A stretch of 64,000 bases of DNA from CBDHFN01 sp965262605 (GCA_965262605.1 CBDHFN010000003.1:992001-1056000); one strand, 5' to 3'; shown: positions 52,580-62,411, numbered from the stretch's first letter. Numbers and translations are program-made. The notes: generated from the sequence alone by a model not told the origin.

Positions 52580-53322
52580 TATCCCCCCAAATACGCATGA
52601 TGCACGGCATCGTTTGATTGAATTTCTTTGGGTGTGCCTGTCGCTAACAAAGAACCCAAATTTAATACGCTGATTCGTTCGGCGCAATCCATTAAAAATT
52701 CCATATTATGGTCAATTAATAAGATGCTCCGACATGTTTTTTCATGGCGAAGTAGGTTGATAAAATCGTCAATTTCCTTATCGGCAAGCCCTTGGGTCGG
52801 TTCATCGCAAATCAGTAATTTTGGCTCTAACGCTAAAGCCATGGCAATTTCGCATAATCGTTGATGCCCATAACTTAACAACCCCGCTGATTGCGAAGCG
52901 CGGTTTTGTAAGCCAAATTTTTCTAAAATTGCCATTGTGCGCTGATGGCATAATTTTTCACTAAAATTATGGTCAAATTCAAGCCGTCTTTGCACGGGCA
53001 GGGCGATATTTTCAAACACGCTTAATTGCGCAAAAACACTGGTAATTTGAAAACTATAAGCAATCCCCAATTTTACCCGTTCAAATGCTGGTTTTTGCGT
53101 TATATCTTTGCCACAAAATAAAATCTTGCCCGAAGATGGCAAGATTCTGCCGCTTATTAAACTGACAAAGCTGGTTTTGCCTGCACCATTGGGTCCAATT
53201 AATCCATGAATTTCATTATTATAACAATCTAAATCAACATTATTAACCGCGCATAACCCATCATAATTTTTCGTTATGGCTTGAGTTTGCAAAATAATTT
53301 CGGGGGAATTTATGGCAACCAT
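52579..53322 (-). CDS. LivG-type ABC transporter ATP-binding protein
   Basis: A 247-residue ATPase: Walker A GPNGAGKTSFVSLI, family-typical IAYSFQITSVFAQLSVFENIAL, signature LSYGHQRLCEIAMAL (a degenerate LSGGQ, common in LivG) and Walker B LLICDEPTQGLAD. It overlaps LivM by 13 bases and LivF by one. Confidence 0.9.
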   Translation of the reverse strand: MVAINSPEIILQTQAITKNYDGLCAVNNVDLDCYNNEIHGLIGPNGAGKTSFVSLISGRILPSSGKILFCGKDITQKPAFERVKLGIAYSFQITSVFAQLSVFENIALPVQRRLEFDHNFSEKLCHQRTMAILEKFGLQNRASQSAGLLSYGHQRLCEIAMALALEPKLLICDEPTQGLADKEIDDFINLLRHEKTCRSILLIDHNMEFLMDCAERISVLNLGSLLATGTPKEIQSNDAVHHAYLGG

Positions 53323-54257
53323 GGATAATAAACCTTGCGAATATAACCAAAAATTCCTTGCGGAGCTTTGATAATGATAAAAACTAGCACTGCGCCTACT
53401 ATCAGCATATAAGCCGATACGAAATGCGAGCTATAATCAATTAAATAAAACATTAAAATCGTGCCAAAAAATGGTCCCAATAAAGTTCCAGCACCACCGA
53501 CTAAAACCCATAAAAGCGGATAAATCGCATAGGGAATCGCCACAAAACTTGCGCCGACATAGCCAAATAAAATACCATAAAATGCCCCAGCCGCACTTGC
53601 CATCGTGCCCGAAATTACTAAGGCGATAAGCTTATAATTAACAACATTATACCCCAGCATAATCGTGCGATTTTCATTTTCGCGAATTGCGATTAAAACC
53701 CGCCCCAGCCGCGATTTTACCACCGCATAACAAAGCCCAAAAATCACGGAAAATAAAATAAAAGCGCAGTAATACCGATTTTCTGCATTGGTTAAGTCAA
53801 TACCAAAAATTTGCCGAAGCGGTTGTTTAATGGAAAATCCTTCATCGCCCCTTGTATATTCATTAAAATAAAAAACGATTAAAAATCCGACTTGGGCAAA
53901 CATTAGGGTAACAATCATGAAAGATACCCCGCTGGTGCGCAACGCCAAAAGCCCCAAACCCAAAGAAACAAGCGCGCCCGCACCAATACCAAGCATAAGC
54001 GCATAACCCGCACTTAACCCCAATTGCGTAATGCCAAGCCCCAAACCATAAAGTCCCGCACCAAATAATAAACTATGCCCAAGGCTTAACATACCTGTAT
54101 AGCCAAATGCAATATTATAGCCCATGGCATAACAAGCCAAGACCATGATACGCGCCAAAATCCCGTGATGATATGCGGGCAAGATAAATTGCGCCAAAAA
54201 TAATAAAATTATTAAACCGCCATGAATTATAAGAATTTTTTGCTGAATTTTACTCAT
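53310..54257 (-). CDS. LivM-type ABC transporter permease
   Basis: A 315-residue membrane permease with eight to ten hydrophobic helices. GYTGMLSLGHSLLFGAGLYG near residue 52 and GYNVVNYKLIALVISGTMASAAGAFYG near 200 are LivM landmarks (cores LGHSLLFGAG and LVISGTMA). It is joined to LivH by an ATGA overlap. Confidence 0.9.
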   Translation of the reverse strand: MSKIQQKILIIHGGLIILLFLAQFILPAYHHGILARIMVLACYAMGYNIAFGYTGMLSLGHSLLFGAGLYGLGLGITQLGLSAGYALMLGIGAGALVSLGLGLLALRTSGVSFMIVTLMFAQVGFLIVFYFNEYTRGDEGFSIKQPLRQIFGIDLTNAENRYYCAFILFSVIFGLCYAVVKSRLGRVLIAIRENENRTIMLGYNVVNYKLIALVISGTMASAAGAFYGILFGYVGASFVAIPYAIYPLLWVLVGGAGTLLGPFFGTILMFYLIDYSSHFVSAYMLIVGAVLVFIIIKAPQGIFGYIRKVYYPWLP

Positions 54258-55135
54258 TTTGCTTTCATTCCTAAAATGCCTTGGGGGCGAATTGCTAAAA
54301 CAAGCATGACTAAAATTGTTGACAGAATTTTTGCCAAAGTCGGCGAAAACATCACGGAAATTATGCCATCACTCATACCAATTAAAATTGCGGCTAATAT
54401 AGTGCCACGCAATGACCCCAAACCACCGATAATAACGACAATAAATGATAATAAAAGCGGGTCGCCGCCCATTAAATAATGCGCTTGCTGGGTTGGCACG
54501 ATTAAAACCGCGCCAATTGCCGCTAAACCCGCGCCCAAAGCAAAAACGCCCGAATAAACACTGCCAATATTAATGCCAAAATTTTGCGCCGTTTCGGCAT
54601 CAAACGCCGTCATGCGCATGATAAGCCCAAGCTTTGTGCGACTCATTATATACCAAATGGCGCATAAAATCACAATTGCCGCCGCAATCACGGATAATTT
54701 ATAAGCCGAATACCCAAACCACGCAAATTGCATATTATAGGAAAATGGCGCATTAACTGGTCTTGCGTCTGGACCATATATCATTAATGCGGTTTGTTCT
54801 AAAATATATAATAAACCAATAGTCGCCACCATAGTAGCATCGGGGGCATATTTACAATTTTTGATAATTAACTTGTCCGCAACAAACGCAATGATGGCGA
54901 CAATCAAGGGGCTTAAAATTAACGCAATCATAAAATCAAACGCGGGGTTAATTTTCAAAAAATTAGTTATCATCCACGCTAAAACCGCACCCAGCATGAA
55001 AAAAGCCCCATGGGCAACATTAACAACACGCAATACGCCGAAAACTAACGACAAACCAAGGGCGGTAAGCGCAAGCACCGCTGCACTTACCAATCCTTCA
55101 AGTGATGCTAAAGCTAAATATTGATGAAATTCCAT
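54254..55135 (-). CDS. LivH-type ABC transporter permease
   Basis: A 293-residue membrane permease. ALGLSLVFGVLRVVNVAHGAFFMLGA (residues 23-48; core GVLRVVNVAHG) and IVVIIGGLGSLRGTILAAILIG near 237 are characteristic of LivH. It starts 13 bases after the binding-protein gene and forms the permease pair with LivM. Confidence 0.9.
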   Translation of the reverse strand: MEFHQYLALASLEGLVSAAVLALTALGLSLVFGVLRVVNVAHGAFFMLGAVLAWMITNFLKINPAFDFMIALILSPLIVAIIAFVADKLIIKNCKYAPDATMVATIGLLYILEQTALMIYGPDARPVNAPFSYNMQFAWFGYSAYKLSVIAAAIVILCAIWYIMSRTKLGLIMRMTAFDAETAQNFGINIGSVYSGVFALGAGLAAIGAVLIVPTQQAHYLMGGDPLLLSFIVVIIGGLGSLRGTILAAILIGMSDGIISVMFSPTLAKILSTILVMLVLAIRPQGILGMKAK

Positions 55136-55147
55136 GCAAGATTTTGA

Positions 55148-56425
55148 TTAGAAACTTTGCTTAGTATAATCAATTTCATCGGGATAATGACCATCAGCAA
55201 TTGGCACCGTATGGGCTAAGACTAATTTGCCTTTTTGAACTTTGGTAATATATTGCAAACCAAAAGCTTGGTGCGTCTTACCATTAAATTCTTTTTCGCC
55301 TTGGGGGTGTTCTTTGCTATGGCTAAATTTCTTCATCGCTTCAATCGCTTCAATTAATTTAGCCCTATCTTTTTCGGTTTTATATCCGCTTGCTTCCATG
55401 CCTTTTTTAATAATAAACAAGGTTTCCCAGACGCTAAACATATGGGAATAAGTCGCGACATCGGTTTTATCGGTTGAAGATGCACCATTTGCATCCACGC
55501 CAACGGCTTTACGGAAGAAAGCATCATGTTCTGATTGCTTGTCTTGAGCGTATCTTGGGTTGCCTTCCCAGAAATAAGAATTTTCAAGGAATTCCAAGCC
55601 CGGGCTGGTAATGTCAACCGCTTCTAAACTATCAATAAAGCCAAATAATTCAGGGCGTTTATTTTTGCCGTAAAATTCGCCTAATTCTTTGACAAAAGTC
55701 AATACAGCTGGACCGACCATGACATGATAAATAACATCAGTGTCTTTGGGAATTTTGGGAAAATATTTCGTGAATGATGATTCGGTGGGTGGAATGGCAA
55801 TTTTTTCAATTACTTTACCGCCGTGCGCTTCAATTGCCTTGGAAAAATAATCGCGATGGTCATGCCCAAACGCAAAATCAGGGAAAATCATGGTGATTTT
55901 TTTGCCAATATTTTTGGAAATCCATGGCGCCATGGAAATAACTTGGCTTTTCACATCGGTAATACCGGGTTGCATAACATACCGATTTAATCCCGATGCA
56001 ACATGATGCCCCTCTGAACAGACGAAATAAGGGATTTTTAATTCGCCCGCGCGGGGCGCAGCACCAATAACAACATGGCTAAATAAAGTGCCAAATACAA
56101 CATCGCACCCAGATTTTGTTGCAAATTTTTCCACTAATTCCGCGCCGCGTTTTGGATCGGTTGCATCGTCTTCGGATACTAATTCAATCGGGCGACCATT
56201 AATCCCGCCTGCATCATTAATGATTTTAGCAGCCGCAATGCCTGTTTTTTCATACCATTTGCCATATGATGCGCCAATGCCCGTGCGGTGTAATTGAAAA
56301 CCAATTTTAATGGGTTTTGCGCTTTGCGTTTGGGCAAACCTTGGTGTAAAGCCCGCAGTTGCGCCAATGATACCCGTTGCAGCTACTGATGTAATTAATT
56401 TTCGGCGATTAAGTTTTGTATTCAT
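55148..56425 (-). CDS. HAAT-type ABC transporter substrate-binding protein, Tat-type signal
   Basis: A 425-residue periplasmic binding protein of the LivK/AmiC/UrtA class. The ATG at 56425 follows GGAGGGTAAT; the in-frame ATG 12 bases upstream lies at that ribosome-binding site. The leader (NRRKLITSVAATGIIGATAG) has twin arginines and looks Tat-dependent. The mature part opens with IKIGFQLHRTGIGASYGKW and contains SEDDATDPKRGAELVEKF near 70. It heads a nine-gene operon with the permeases, ATPases and a molybdenum hydroxylase, so its ligand is probably the hydroxylase substrate (inference). Confidence 0.9.
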   Translation of the reverse strand: MNTKLNRRKLITSVAATGIIGATAGFTPRFAQTQSAKPIKIGFQLHRTGIGASYGKWYEKTGIAAAKIINDAGGINGRPIELVSEDDATDPKRGAELVEKFATKSGCDVVFGTLFSHVVIGAAPRAGELKIPYFVCSEGHHVASGLNRYVMQPGITDVKSQVISMAPWISKNIGKKITMIFPDFAFGHDHRDYFSKAIEAHGGKVIEKIAIPPTESSFTKYFPKIPKDTDVIYHVMVGPAVLTFVKELGEFYGKNKRPELFGFIDSLEAVDITSPGLEFLENSYFWEGNPRYAQDKQSEHDAFFRKAVGVDANGASSTDKTDVATYSHMFSVWETLFIIKKGMEASGYKTEKDRAKLIEAIEAMKKFSHSKEHPQGEKEFNGKTHQAFGLQYITKVQKGKLVLAHTVPIADGHYPDEIDYTKQSF

Positions 56426-56629
56426 ATTACCCTCCATGAAATACTTTGTTGATTAACTATTAAAATATACTTTTTTTTATTCCTAGTCAATTAATTTTTT
56501 TCTATGATTTTATCTATACCATGATTCCCCAATAAAATTAAAATTTTCAACACCAATGAAAAGATAAATAATAAGTTTAAGGGGGATTTTTTGCTATACA
56601 ATCAAATTAATTTAGATTAAGATATTACA

Positions 56630-57343
56630 ATGTATTGTGATATTGAAACATTAAGCAATTTTTATGAAACCACGATGGGTGATGGCTTGGCGGGTTTAAC
56701 GCGCTTGCATTTATCGGAATTTATTGCGGATAAAAAATTTCAAACGGGGCTTTTTTTGGGTTATGCGAAACGATTAATTAATTCGGGTAAATTTTTTATG
56801 CCCCCAATTTATGGCTATCCAGACCTTATGGGTTATGAAAAAATGGAAATTCCCACGGGTAATATGTCGTTATTATGCAATCCATATAATTTACCTTTTA
56901 AGCCTGAATCCATGGAATTTATTTTTGCGCAACATTATTTTGACCATACGGTTGATATTATTAAATCCATGGACGAGGTTTATCGTGTCTTAGTCAGCGG
57001 TGGCATAATGATAAGCTTATTTAATAATACCCACGGGTTTTGGATAAGAAGCGATGATTCGCCTTTTGCCGATGCGATACCTTATTCATTAAATAAATTT
57101 TCAACTTATTTGAATCATGCGGGGTTGACGATTGTAAAATCGGTGAATTATGGCTATGCGCCCTTGCAATATATGGGGCAGGATATTGGCAATTTTTTAG
57201 AAAAAATTGGCGCAAAATATTTTCCGCAATGCGGCGGTATAACTATGGTAATGGCGCGAAAAATCTCAGTTGCGCCAAGCCATACACGCGCCCGCAATAA
57301 TTACAGCAAAAGAATCCCTAATCCTTATTTCCAAAATGCTTAA
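56630..57343 (+). CDS. Methyltransferase-like protein with degenerate SAM site
   Basis: A 237-residue protein resembling class I SAM methyltransferases found near hydroxyacylglutathione hydrolase genes in alphaproteobacteria. LFLGYAKRLINSG near residue 42 stands in place of the usual G-x-G-x-G loop, and LPFKPESMEFIFAQHYFDHT near 87 matches motif post-II (LPF..S.D.I). SAM binding is therefore uncertain. It overlaps the downstream ATPase gene by 8 bases. The 192-base divergent gap upstream shows no gene. Confidence 0.65.
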   Translation: MYCDIETLSNFYETTMGDGLAGLTRLHLSEFIADKKFQTGLFLGYAKRLINSGKFFMPPIYGYPDLMGYEKMEIPTGNMSLLCNPYNLPFKPESMEFIFAQHYFDHTVDIIKSMDEVYRVLVSGGIMISLFNNTHGFWIRSDDSPFADAIPYSLNKFSTYLNHAGLTIVKSVNYGYAPLQYMGQDIGNFLEKIGAKYFPQCGGITMVMARKISVAPSHTRARNNYSKRIPNPYFQNA

Positions 57344-58364
57344 TAATATTCAATTAGATGCAATACAATCAGAATGTTGGCGGGAATTAACTGGCTTTCA
57401 TCACAAAATTCAATCAAACGAATCAATTTTGGCGCGAATTTTTGGGCGGGCGAATATGGGTTTTGGTTTTTACTTATATGGTGGCACGGGGCGCGGTAAA
57501 ACGATGCTTATGAACGAATTTTTTGCCAATTCCCCCATAAAACGCAAGATTCGCTTGCATTTTTTTGAATTTATGGGGCAATATCACCAAAATTATCAAA
57601 AATTTTTATCCGAATCGCAAAGTAATTCTAAAATAAATCCATGGGACGAATCAATTAAAAATATCACAAATAGCTATGATTTAATTTGTTTTGATGAATT
57701 TCATGTGGTAAATATCGCCGATGCAATGATTTTGGGTCGTTTAATTACCCAGCTTATCGCATCAGGGGTAAGCATGGTTTTTACCAGTAATTTTGCCCCC
57801 GAAGAATTATACGAACACGGCTTGCAACGCGAAAATTTCTTGCCATTTGTAAATTTCGTGCGTGCAAATTTTCAAATATTTCACCTTAATTCGCCGATTG
57901 ATTATCGGGTGCAAGCAATAAAATCGGCGCAAAAATATATTGCGCCAAATAATCCCGAAAATATCGCTAAAATGCAAGGAATCTATCAAAAATTATGCGG
58001 TTCGCATCAATCATGCCAACGAATTTTTAATATTGCAGGGTATGAACGAGTTTTTAAGCAAACGAATCGCCGAATCTTATGGGTTGATTTTCACGAAATT
58101 TGCGGTGATTTATTTTGGGTTGCTGATTATTTGAATATCGCCCACGAATTTGATACGATTTTTATCAATAATTTACCGCAATTTACCAATGATAATTTGA
58201 ATGAAATGCGCCGATTTATTACTATGATTGATATTTTTTACGAAAAAAACCTTGCATTATTTATATGCAGTTCATGCGCCGTTGATGATTTATTGCAAAC
58301 TGACAAGCAACAATCAGAATTTATGCGCACTATTTCGCGAATCAAAGGCATCTGTGGGATTTAA
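57336..58364 (+). CDS. zapE: Cell division ATPase ZapE (AFG1 family)
   Basis: A 342-residue AFG1-like ATPase. Walker A is YGGTGRGKTMLM near residue 47, HFFEFMGQYHQ near 68 and LICFDEFHVVNIADAMILG near 125 (Walker B CFDEF) follow, then FTSNFAPEELYEHGLQRENFLPF near 150 (cores TSNFAPEELY and RENFLPF). ZapE acts at the division ring under low oxygen in E. coli. The ATG at 57336 (MLNNIQLDAI) is preferred to one 22 codons upstream inside the previous gene. Confidence 0.9.
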   Translation: MLNNIQLDAIQSECWRELTGFHHKIQSNESILARIFGRANMGFGFYLYGGTGRGKTMLMNEFFANSPIKRKIRLHFFEFMGQYHQNYQKFLSESQSNSKINPWDESIKNITNSYDLICFDEFHVVNIADAMILGRLITQLIASGVSMVFTSNFAPEELYEHGLQRENFLPFVNFVRANFQIFHLNSPIDYRVQAIKSAQKYIAPNNPENIAKMQGIYQKLCGSHQSCQRIFNIAGYERVFKQTNRRILWVDFHEICGDLFWVADYLNIAHEFDTIFINNLPQFTNDNLNEMRRFITMIDIFYEKNLALFICSSCAVDDLLQTDKQQSEFMRTISRIKGICGI

Positions 58365-58458
58365 AATTGCTGTTATGGTTTTTTTAGAAAAATAAAATTT
58401 AACTATTGAATTTTAAATAAATTCAATTAGAATATTCTAAATATTTTAAGGTATAGCA

Positions 58459-59457
58459 ATGCAAAAATTTAAAAAAATTCTAATTACTGGTGCTGATGGC
58501 TTCATTGGCTCGCATTTAGTTGAGTATTTATTGGCAAAAAATTATAATATTAAGGCTTTTACACTTTATAACAGCTTTGGCACGAATGGCTGGCTTGATA
58601 CGATTAAGGGGCTTGATTGCGAAATAGTAAGGTCTGATGTTCGCGATAGTTTTGCGGTGAAAAAAGCCATGCAGGATTGCGATGCCGTCTTGCATTTGGC
58701 GGCTTTAATCGCGATTCCTTATTCATATGATGCGCCAAATTCATATGTAGATACTAATATTAATGGCACATTAAATATTGTCCAAGCCGCCAAAGAATTA
58801 GGCGTGGAAAGGGTTGTGGTCACTTCCACTTCGGAAGTATACGGCACGGCTTTATATGTGCCGATTGATGAAAAACATCCGTTGCAAGGGCAATCGCCGT
58901 ATTCGGCAACAAAAATCGGTGCTGATGCGCTAGCTTTATCATATCATAAGGCTTTTGGCACGCCGATAAGCGTGCTTCGCCCCTTTAATACTTTTGGTCC
59001 GCGTCAATCGTTGCGCGCCGTGATTCCTTCAATCATCACCCAATTTGCCAAGGGAAAACGCGTGATTGACATCGGCGATATTACGCCTACGCGCGATTTT
59101 TCTTACGCAACTGATACGGCAAGCGGTTTTTTGGCTTGCTTATTATCGCCAAATACAATTGGCGAGACAATTAATTTAGGGTCTGGTTTTGAAATTACCA
59201 TCGCTGATACCATTGATTGCATTGCGCAAATTATGGGGGTTTCTTACCAATTAAAAACCGAAAATGCCCGAATTCGCCCGCAAAACAGCGAAGTTTTTCG
59301 GCTTTTCGCTGATAATTCTAAGGCGCAATCTTTGATGAATTGGCAGCCGCAATTTGCGAAACTAGAAGGGTTTAAGAAGGCGTTGGAGCAAACTATAAAA
59401 TGGTTTACCTATCCAGAAAATTTAAAATTTTACCCACAGGATCATTATGTCATCTAA
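58459..59457 (+). CDS. legB: LegB-type NAD-dependent sugar 4,6-dehydratase
   Basis: A 332-residue extended SDR matching the LegB/GDP-mannose dehydratase-like family of legionaminic acid synthesis. The NAD loop ITGADGFIGSHL is at residue 9, YNSFGTNGWLD near 38 is the LegB hallmark, TSTSEVYGTA near 122 and YSATK near 147 give the catalytic S/Y/K, and LRPFNTFGPRQSLRAVIPS near 172 is the substrate block. It is followed by a LegC-type aminotransferase (11-base overlap). AAGGTATAGCA precedes the ATG. Other epimerase/dehydratases remain possible. Confidence 0.8.
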   Translation: MQKFKKILITGADGFIGSHLVEYLLAKNYNIKAFTLYNSFGTNGWLDTIKGLDCEIVRSDVRDSFAVKKAMQDCDAVLHLAALIAIPYSYDAPNSYVDTNINGTLNIVQAAKELGVERVVVTSTSEVYGTALYVPIDEKHPLQGQSPYSATKIGADALALSYHKAFGTPISVLRPFNTFGPRQSLRAVIPSIITQFAKGKRVIDIGDITPTRDFSYATDTASGFLACLLSPNTIGETINLGSGFEITIADTIDCIAQIMGVSYQLKTENARIRPQNSEVFRLFADNSKAQSLMNWQPQFAKLEGFKKALEQTIKWFTYPENLKFYPQDHYVI

Positions 59458-60607
59458 TACGCAACTGATAGTAGAAGAAATTGCCAGCCGAACCCGCACC
59501 GCAACCAAGCGGTTTGATGAACCATTAAATCTGCATGAACCTTTTTTTATGGGTAATGAAAAAAAATACTTAAATGAATGTATTGACGAAGGATTTGTGT
59601 CATATGTTGGGCGATTTGTCGGCGAATTTGAACGCAAATTATCCGAAGTTTTTGAAGTTCCATTTGCCGTTGCGATGAGTAATGGCACCGTGGCTTTAAC
59701 GATGGCTTGTGTGGTTGCGGGCGTGCAAGCGGGCCAAGAGGTTATTATGCCGACCATGTCTTTTATCGCTTCGGCGAATGCGGTAAGTCATTTGGGGGCA
59801 ATCCCACATTTTGTTGACAGCGAATCGGTGCAAATGGGCATTGACCCTGATAAATTACGGGAATATCTTGGCGAAATTATGCAAAATGGCAAAAATAAAC
59901 ATACGGGCAGAAGAATTGCCGCCATAATGCCCGTGCATATTTGGGGGTGCGCGGCGCGAATGGACGAAATTATCGCTGTTGCCAATGATTTTAATATTCC
60001 CATTATTGAAGATGCCGCCGAAGCTGTTGGCGCAAAATATAAAAATCGCGCTTGCGGTGGCGCGGGTTTAGTAAGCGCAACCAGCTTTAATGGTAATAAA
60101 ATCATTACCACGGGTGGCGGTGGCGCGGTTTTAACCCATGACCAGAAAATATATAATCATCTTCGCCATTTGGCGACAACAGCAAAAATTCCCCATGAAT
60201 ATCATTTTATTCATGATGAAATTGGTTATAATCACCGAATGCCGAATATAAATGCGGCGTTGGGTGTGGCGCAATTGGAAAATTTATCGCAATATTTGCA
60301 AAAAAAATCGCAATTATTTGAAAATTATTGCAAATATTTTGCGAATTTTGCCTATGGCAGAATTTTTATTCCCCCTCATGAATGCCAATCAAATCATTGG
60401 TTAATTGGCTTAATTTGCAATCAAAATATAAATATTGACGAAATTTTACCTTCGCTGCATCAATTAAATATTAAAGCCCGTCCTTTATGGGGATTAATTC
60501 ACCTGCAAGCACCTTATTTGAATCACCCAAAATCCCCTGATTTATCTTGTGCTATTGATTTATCAAAACGGGTAATTAATCTGCCTTCTTCGGTATTTTT
60601 AGGGTAA
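59447..60607 (+). CDS. legC: LegC-type PLP-dependent sugar aminotransferase
   Basis: A 386-residue DegT/DnrJ/EryC1/StrS-family aminotransferase. LNLHEPFFMGNEKKYLNECID near residue 25 (core EPFFMGNEK) and GFVSYVGRFVGEFE near 47 match LegC, which aminates the 4-keto sugar made by LegB. IIEDAAEAVGAKY near 185 binds PLP, SFNGNKIITTGGGGA near 208 holds the Schiff-base Lys. The NeuC/LegG-type epimerase of the same pathway is at 11.5 kb; LegI and LegF are not in the window. The permease gene follows two bases later. Confidence 0.82.
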   Translation: MSSNTQLIVEEIASRTRTATKRFDEPLNLHEPFFMGNEKKYLNECIDEGFVSYVGRFVGEFERKLSEVFEVPFAVAMSNGTVALTMACVVAGVQAGQEVIMPTMSFIASANAVSHLGAIPHFVDSESVQMGIDPDKLREYLGEIMQNGKNKHTGRRIAAIMPVHIWGCAARMDEIIAVANDFNIPIIEDAAEAVGAKYKNRACGGAGLVSATSFNGNKIITTGGGGAVLTHDQKIYNHLRHLATTAKIPHEYHFIHDEIGYNHRMPNINAALGVAQLENLSQYLQKKSQLFENYCKYFANFAYGRIFIPPHECQSNHWLIGLICNQNINIDEILPSLHQLNIKARPLWGLIHLQAPYLNHPKSPDLSCAIDLSKRVINLPSSVFLG

Positions 60608-60609
60608 AT

Positions 60610-61473
60610 ATGGAATATATTTTAATTCAATTATTAAATTCATTACAATATGGTTTATTATTATTTTTAATCGCCAGCGGCTTGTCATTAATTTTTGGCA
60701 TTATGAATGTTATCAACATGGCGCACGCTAGTTTTTATATGTTGGGGGCGTATAGTGCCTTAGTTTTATCGTGGTTTTTTGATGATTTTTGGCAAATTTT
60801 ACTTATCGGCAGTGTCTTATCGGTTATTTTTGGCTTTATAATTGAAAAATTATTTTTTTCATATTTATATCAACGGGATCATTTGCAACAAGTATTAATG
60901 ACTTATGGATTAATTTTAATTTTTGAAGAATTGCGCAAAATTTTAGTCGGCAACGATGTTTACTCCATAAAAACTCCCCCAATATTTGATTTTTCGGTGC
61001 AATTAAGCGAAAATTGGCAATATCCAGCTTACCGATTATTTTTAAGTTGCGCTTGTTTAATTTTGGTTGTTTTTTTCTATTTAATCATTAACAAAACAAA
61101 ATTAGGCATGAAAATTCGCGCCGCCGCGTCCAATCGGGAAATGTTGCAAAATTTAGGGGTAAATTACCGCGCGGTGCAACAAATTGTTTTTGCTTTGGGG
61201 GTATTTTTTGCGATGATGGCGGGTATGTTGGTTGCCCCGCAATCATCAGTATTTCCGGGCATGGGGTCTGAAATTTTAATCATTAGCTTTGTTGTGGTTG
61301 TCATTGGGGGCATTGGTTCAATCAAAGGCGCGTTTATCGCCGCCATGTTAATTGGCTTGGCGGATAGTTTTGGCAAAGTTTATTGGCAATCTTTTTCGGG
61401 ATTTAGTATTTATTTTTTAATGGCGGGCATATTAATTTGGAAACCTAATGGATTATTTAAGGTGGGTTCATGA
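60610..61473 (+). CDS. LivH-type ABC permease (orphan pair)
   Basis: A 287-residue membrane permease of the branched-chain amino acid family. GLSLIFGIMNVINMAHASFYMLGA near 24-47 (core GIMNVINMAH) and ISFVVVVIGGIGSIKGAFIAAMLIGLADS near 228 (core VVIGGIGSIKGA) are LivH landmarks. It starts two bases after legC and overlaps the LivM-type gene by 4. No ATPase or binding-protein gene accompanies the pair in the window. Confidence 0.9.
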   Translation: MEYILIQLLNSLQYGLLLFLIASGLSLIFGIMNVINMAHASFYMLGAYSALVLSWFFDDFWQILLIGSVLSVIFGFIIEKLFFSYLYQRDHLQQVLMTYGLILIFEELRKILVGNDVYSIKTPPIFDFSVQLSENWQYPAYRLFLSCACLILVVFFYLIINKTKLGMKIRAAASNREMLQNLGVNYRAVQQIVFALGVFFAMMAGMLVAPQSSVFPGMGSEILIISFVVVVIGGIGSIKGAFIAAMLIGLADSFGKVYWQSFSGFSIYFLMAGILIWKPNGLFKVGS

Positions 61474-62411
61474 AAAAATACGGCATGTATGGCTTGTTTT
61501 TGCTGATTTTTCTCTTGGCATTATTGCCAAATGGCATGGTTGAACGATATTATTATCAAATTATTAGCAAAATTATGATTTATAGTATTTTTGCCTTGTC
61601 GTTGCAAATTTTAGTGGGATTTAATGGCTTGGTAAGCTTGGGTCATGCCATGTTTTTTGGCGTTGCTGGTTATGGGGTTGCCTTATTAATGCCTTATAGC
61701 AACAATGGCTATTGGCATATTTTAGCCGCAATTTTATTGCCCATGGTGCTAAGTTTGCTGGTGGGCGCATTATCGCTTCGCACCCGCGGGATATATTTCA
61801 TCATGGTAACTTTGGCGTTTGGGCAATGTATTTATTATATTTTTCATGATAATAGCTTTGCGGGCGGGTCAGATGGCGCGTATTTAAGCGCAAAATCAGA
61901 TTTTAATTTGCAAATTTGGGCGGATTATTGGCAAATACAATTGCAAAAACCGCAACAATTTGCGATGTTTGTTTTGGGGTTTTTGACGATAATTTATTGG
62001 TTCACTCGGCAATTAGTCCGTAGCCAATTTGGCATTATTATTCAATCGGCAATGATTAATGAAACCCGTATGAGCGCGCTTGGGTATAATGTTTTTCGCT
62101 ATCAAATGGCAAGTTTTGTGTTAAGCGCAGGCATTGCGGGCTTGGCAGGATATTTATATGCCTTGCAATTTGGTTATATAAGCCCCGCTATCCTAAGCTG
62201 GCATCAATCTGGCAATGCGTTGCTGATGATTATTTTAGGCGGCATTGGATCGTTAAATGGCGCGATTTTTGGGGCGATGCTATTGATTCTTGCCCAAGAA
62301 TTTTTAGAAATTACCACAGAAAATTGGCAATTATGGTTGGGAATTTTCATGGTGCTTATGGTGGCATTTTTCCCAAAAGGGATTCAAGGTATTTTCACGA
62401 AATTTAAATAA
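61470..62411 (+). CDS. LivM-type ABC permease (orphan pair)
   Basis: A 313-residue membrane permease. GFNGLVSLGHAMFFGVAGYG near 49 and LRTRGIYFIMVTLAFGQCIYYIF near 107 (core RGIYFIMVTLAFGQ) are LivM landmarks; GYNVFRYQMASFVLSAGIAGLAGYLY lies near 206. Its stop codon abuts, with no spacer, the stop of the convergent enolase-superfamily gene. ATPases must come from elsewhere, or from the 51.9-53.3 kb system. Confidence 0.9.
   Translation: MKKYGMYGLFLLIFLLALLPNGMVERYYYQIISKIMIYSIFALSLQILVGFNGLVSLGHAMFFGVAGYGVALLMPYSNNGYWHILAAILLPMVLSLLVGALSLRTRGIYFIMVTLAFGQCIYYIFHDNSFAGGSDGAYLSAKSDFNLQIWADYWQIQLQKPQQFAMFVLGFLTIIYWFTRQLVRSQFGIIIQSAMINETRMSALGYNVFRYQMASFVLSAGIAGLAGYLYALQFGYISPAILSWHQSGNALLMIILGGIGSLNGAIFGAMLLILAQEFLEITTENWQLWLGIFMVLMVAFFPKGIQGIFTKFK

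Noticed and set aside
56519..56600. GATTCCCCAATAA segment shared with 43955-43967
   Set aside because: Only about 13 bases are identical and the flanks differ; too short to call a repeat family without a genome-wide search.
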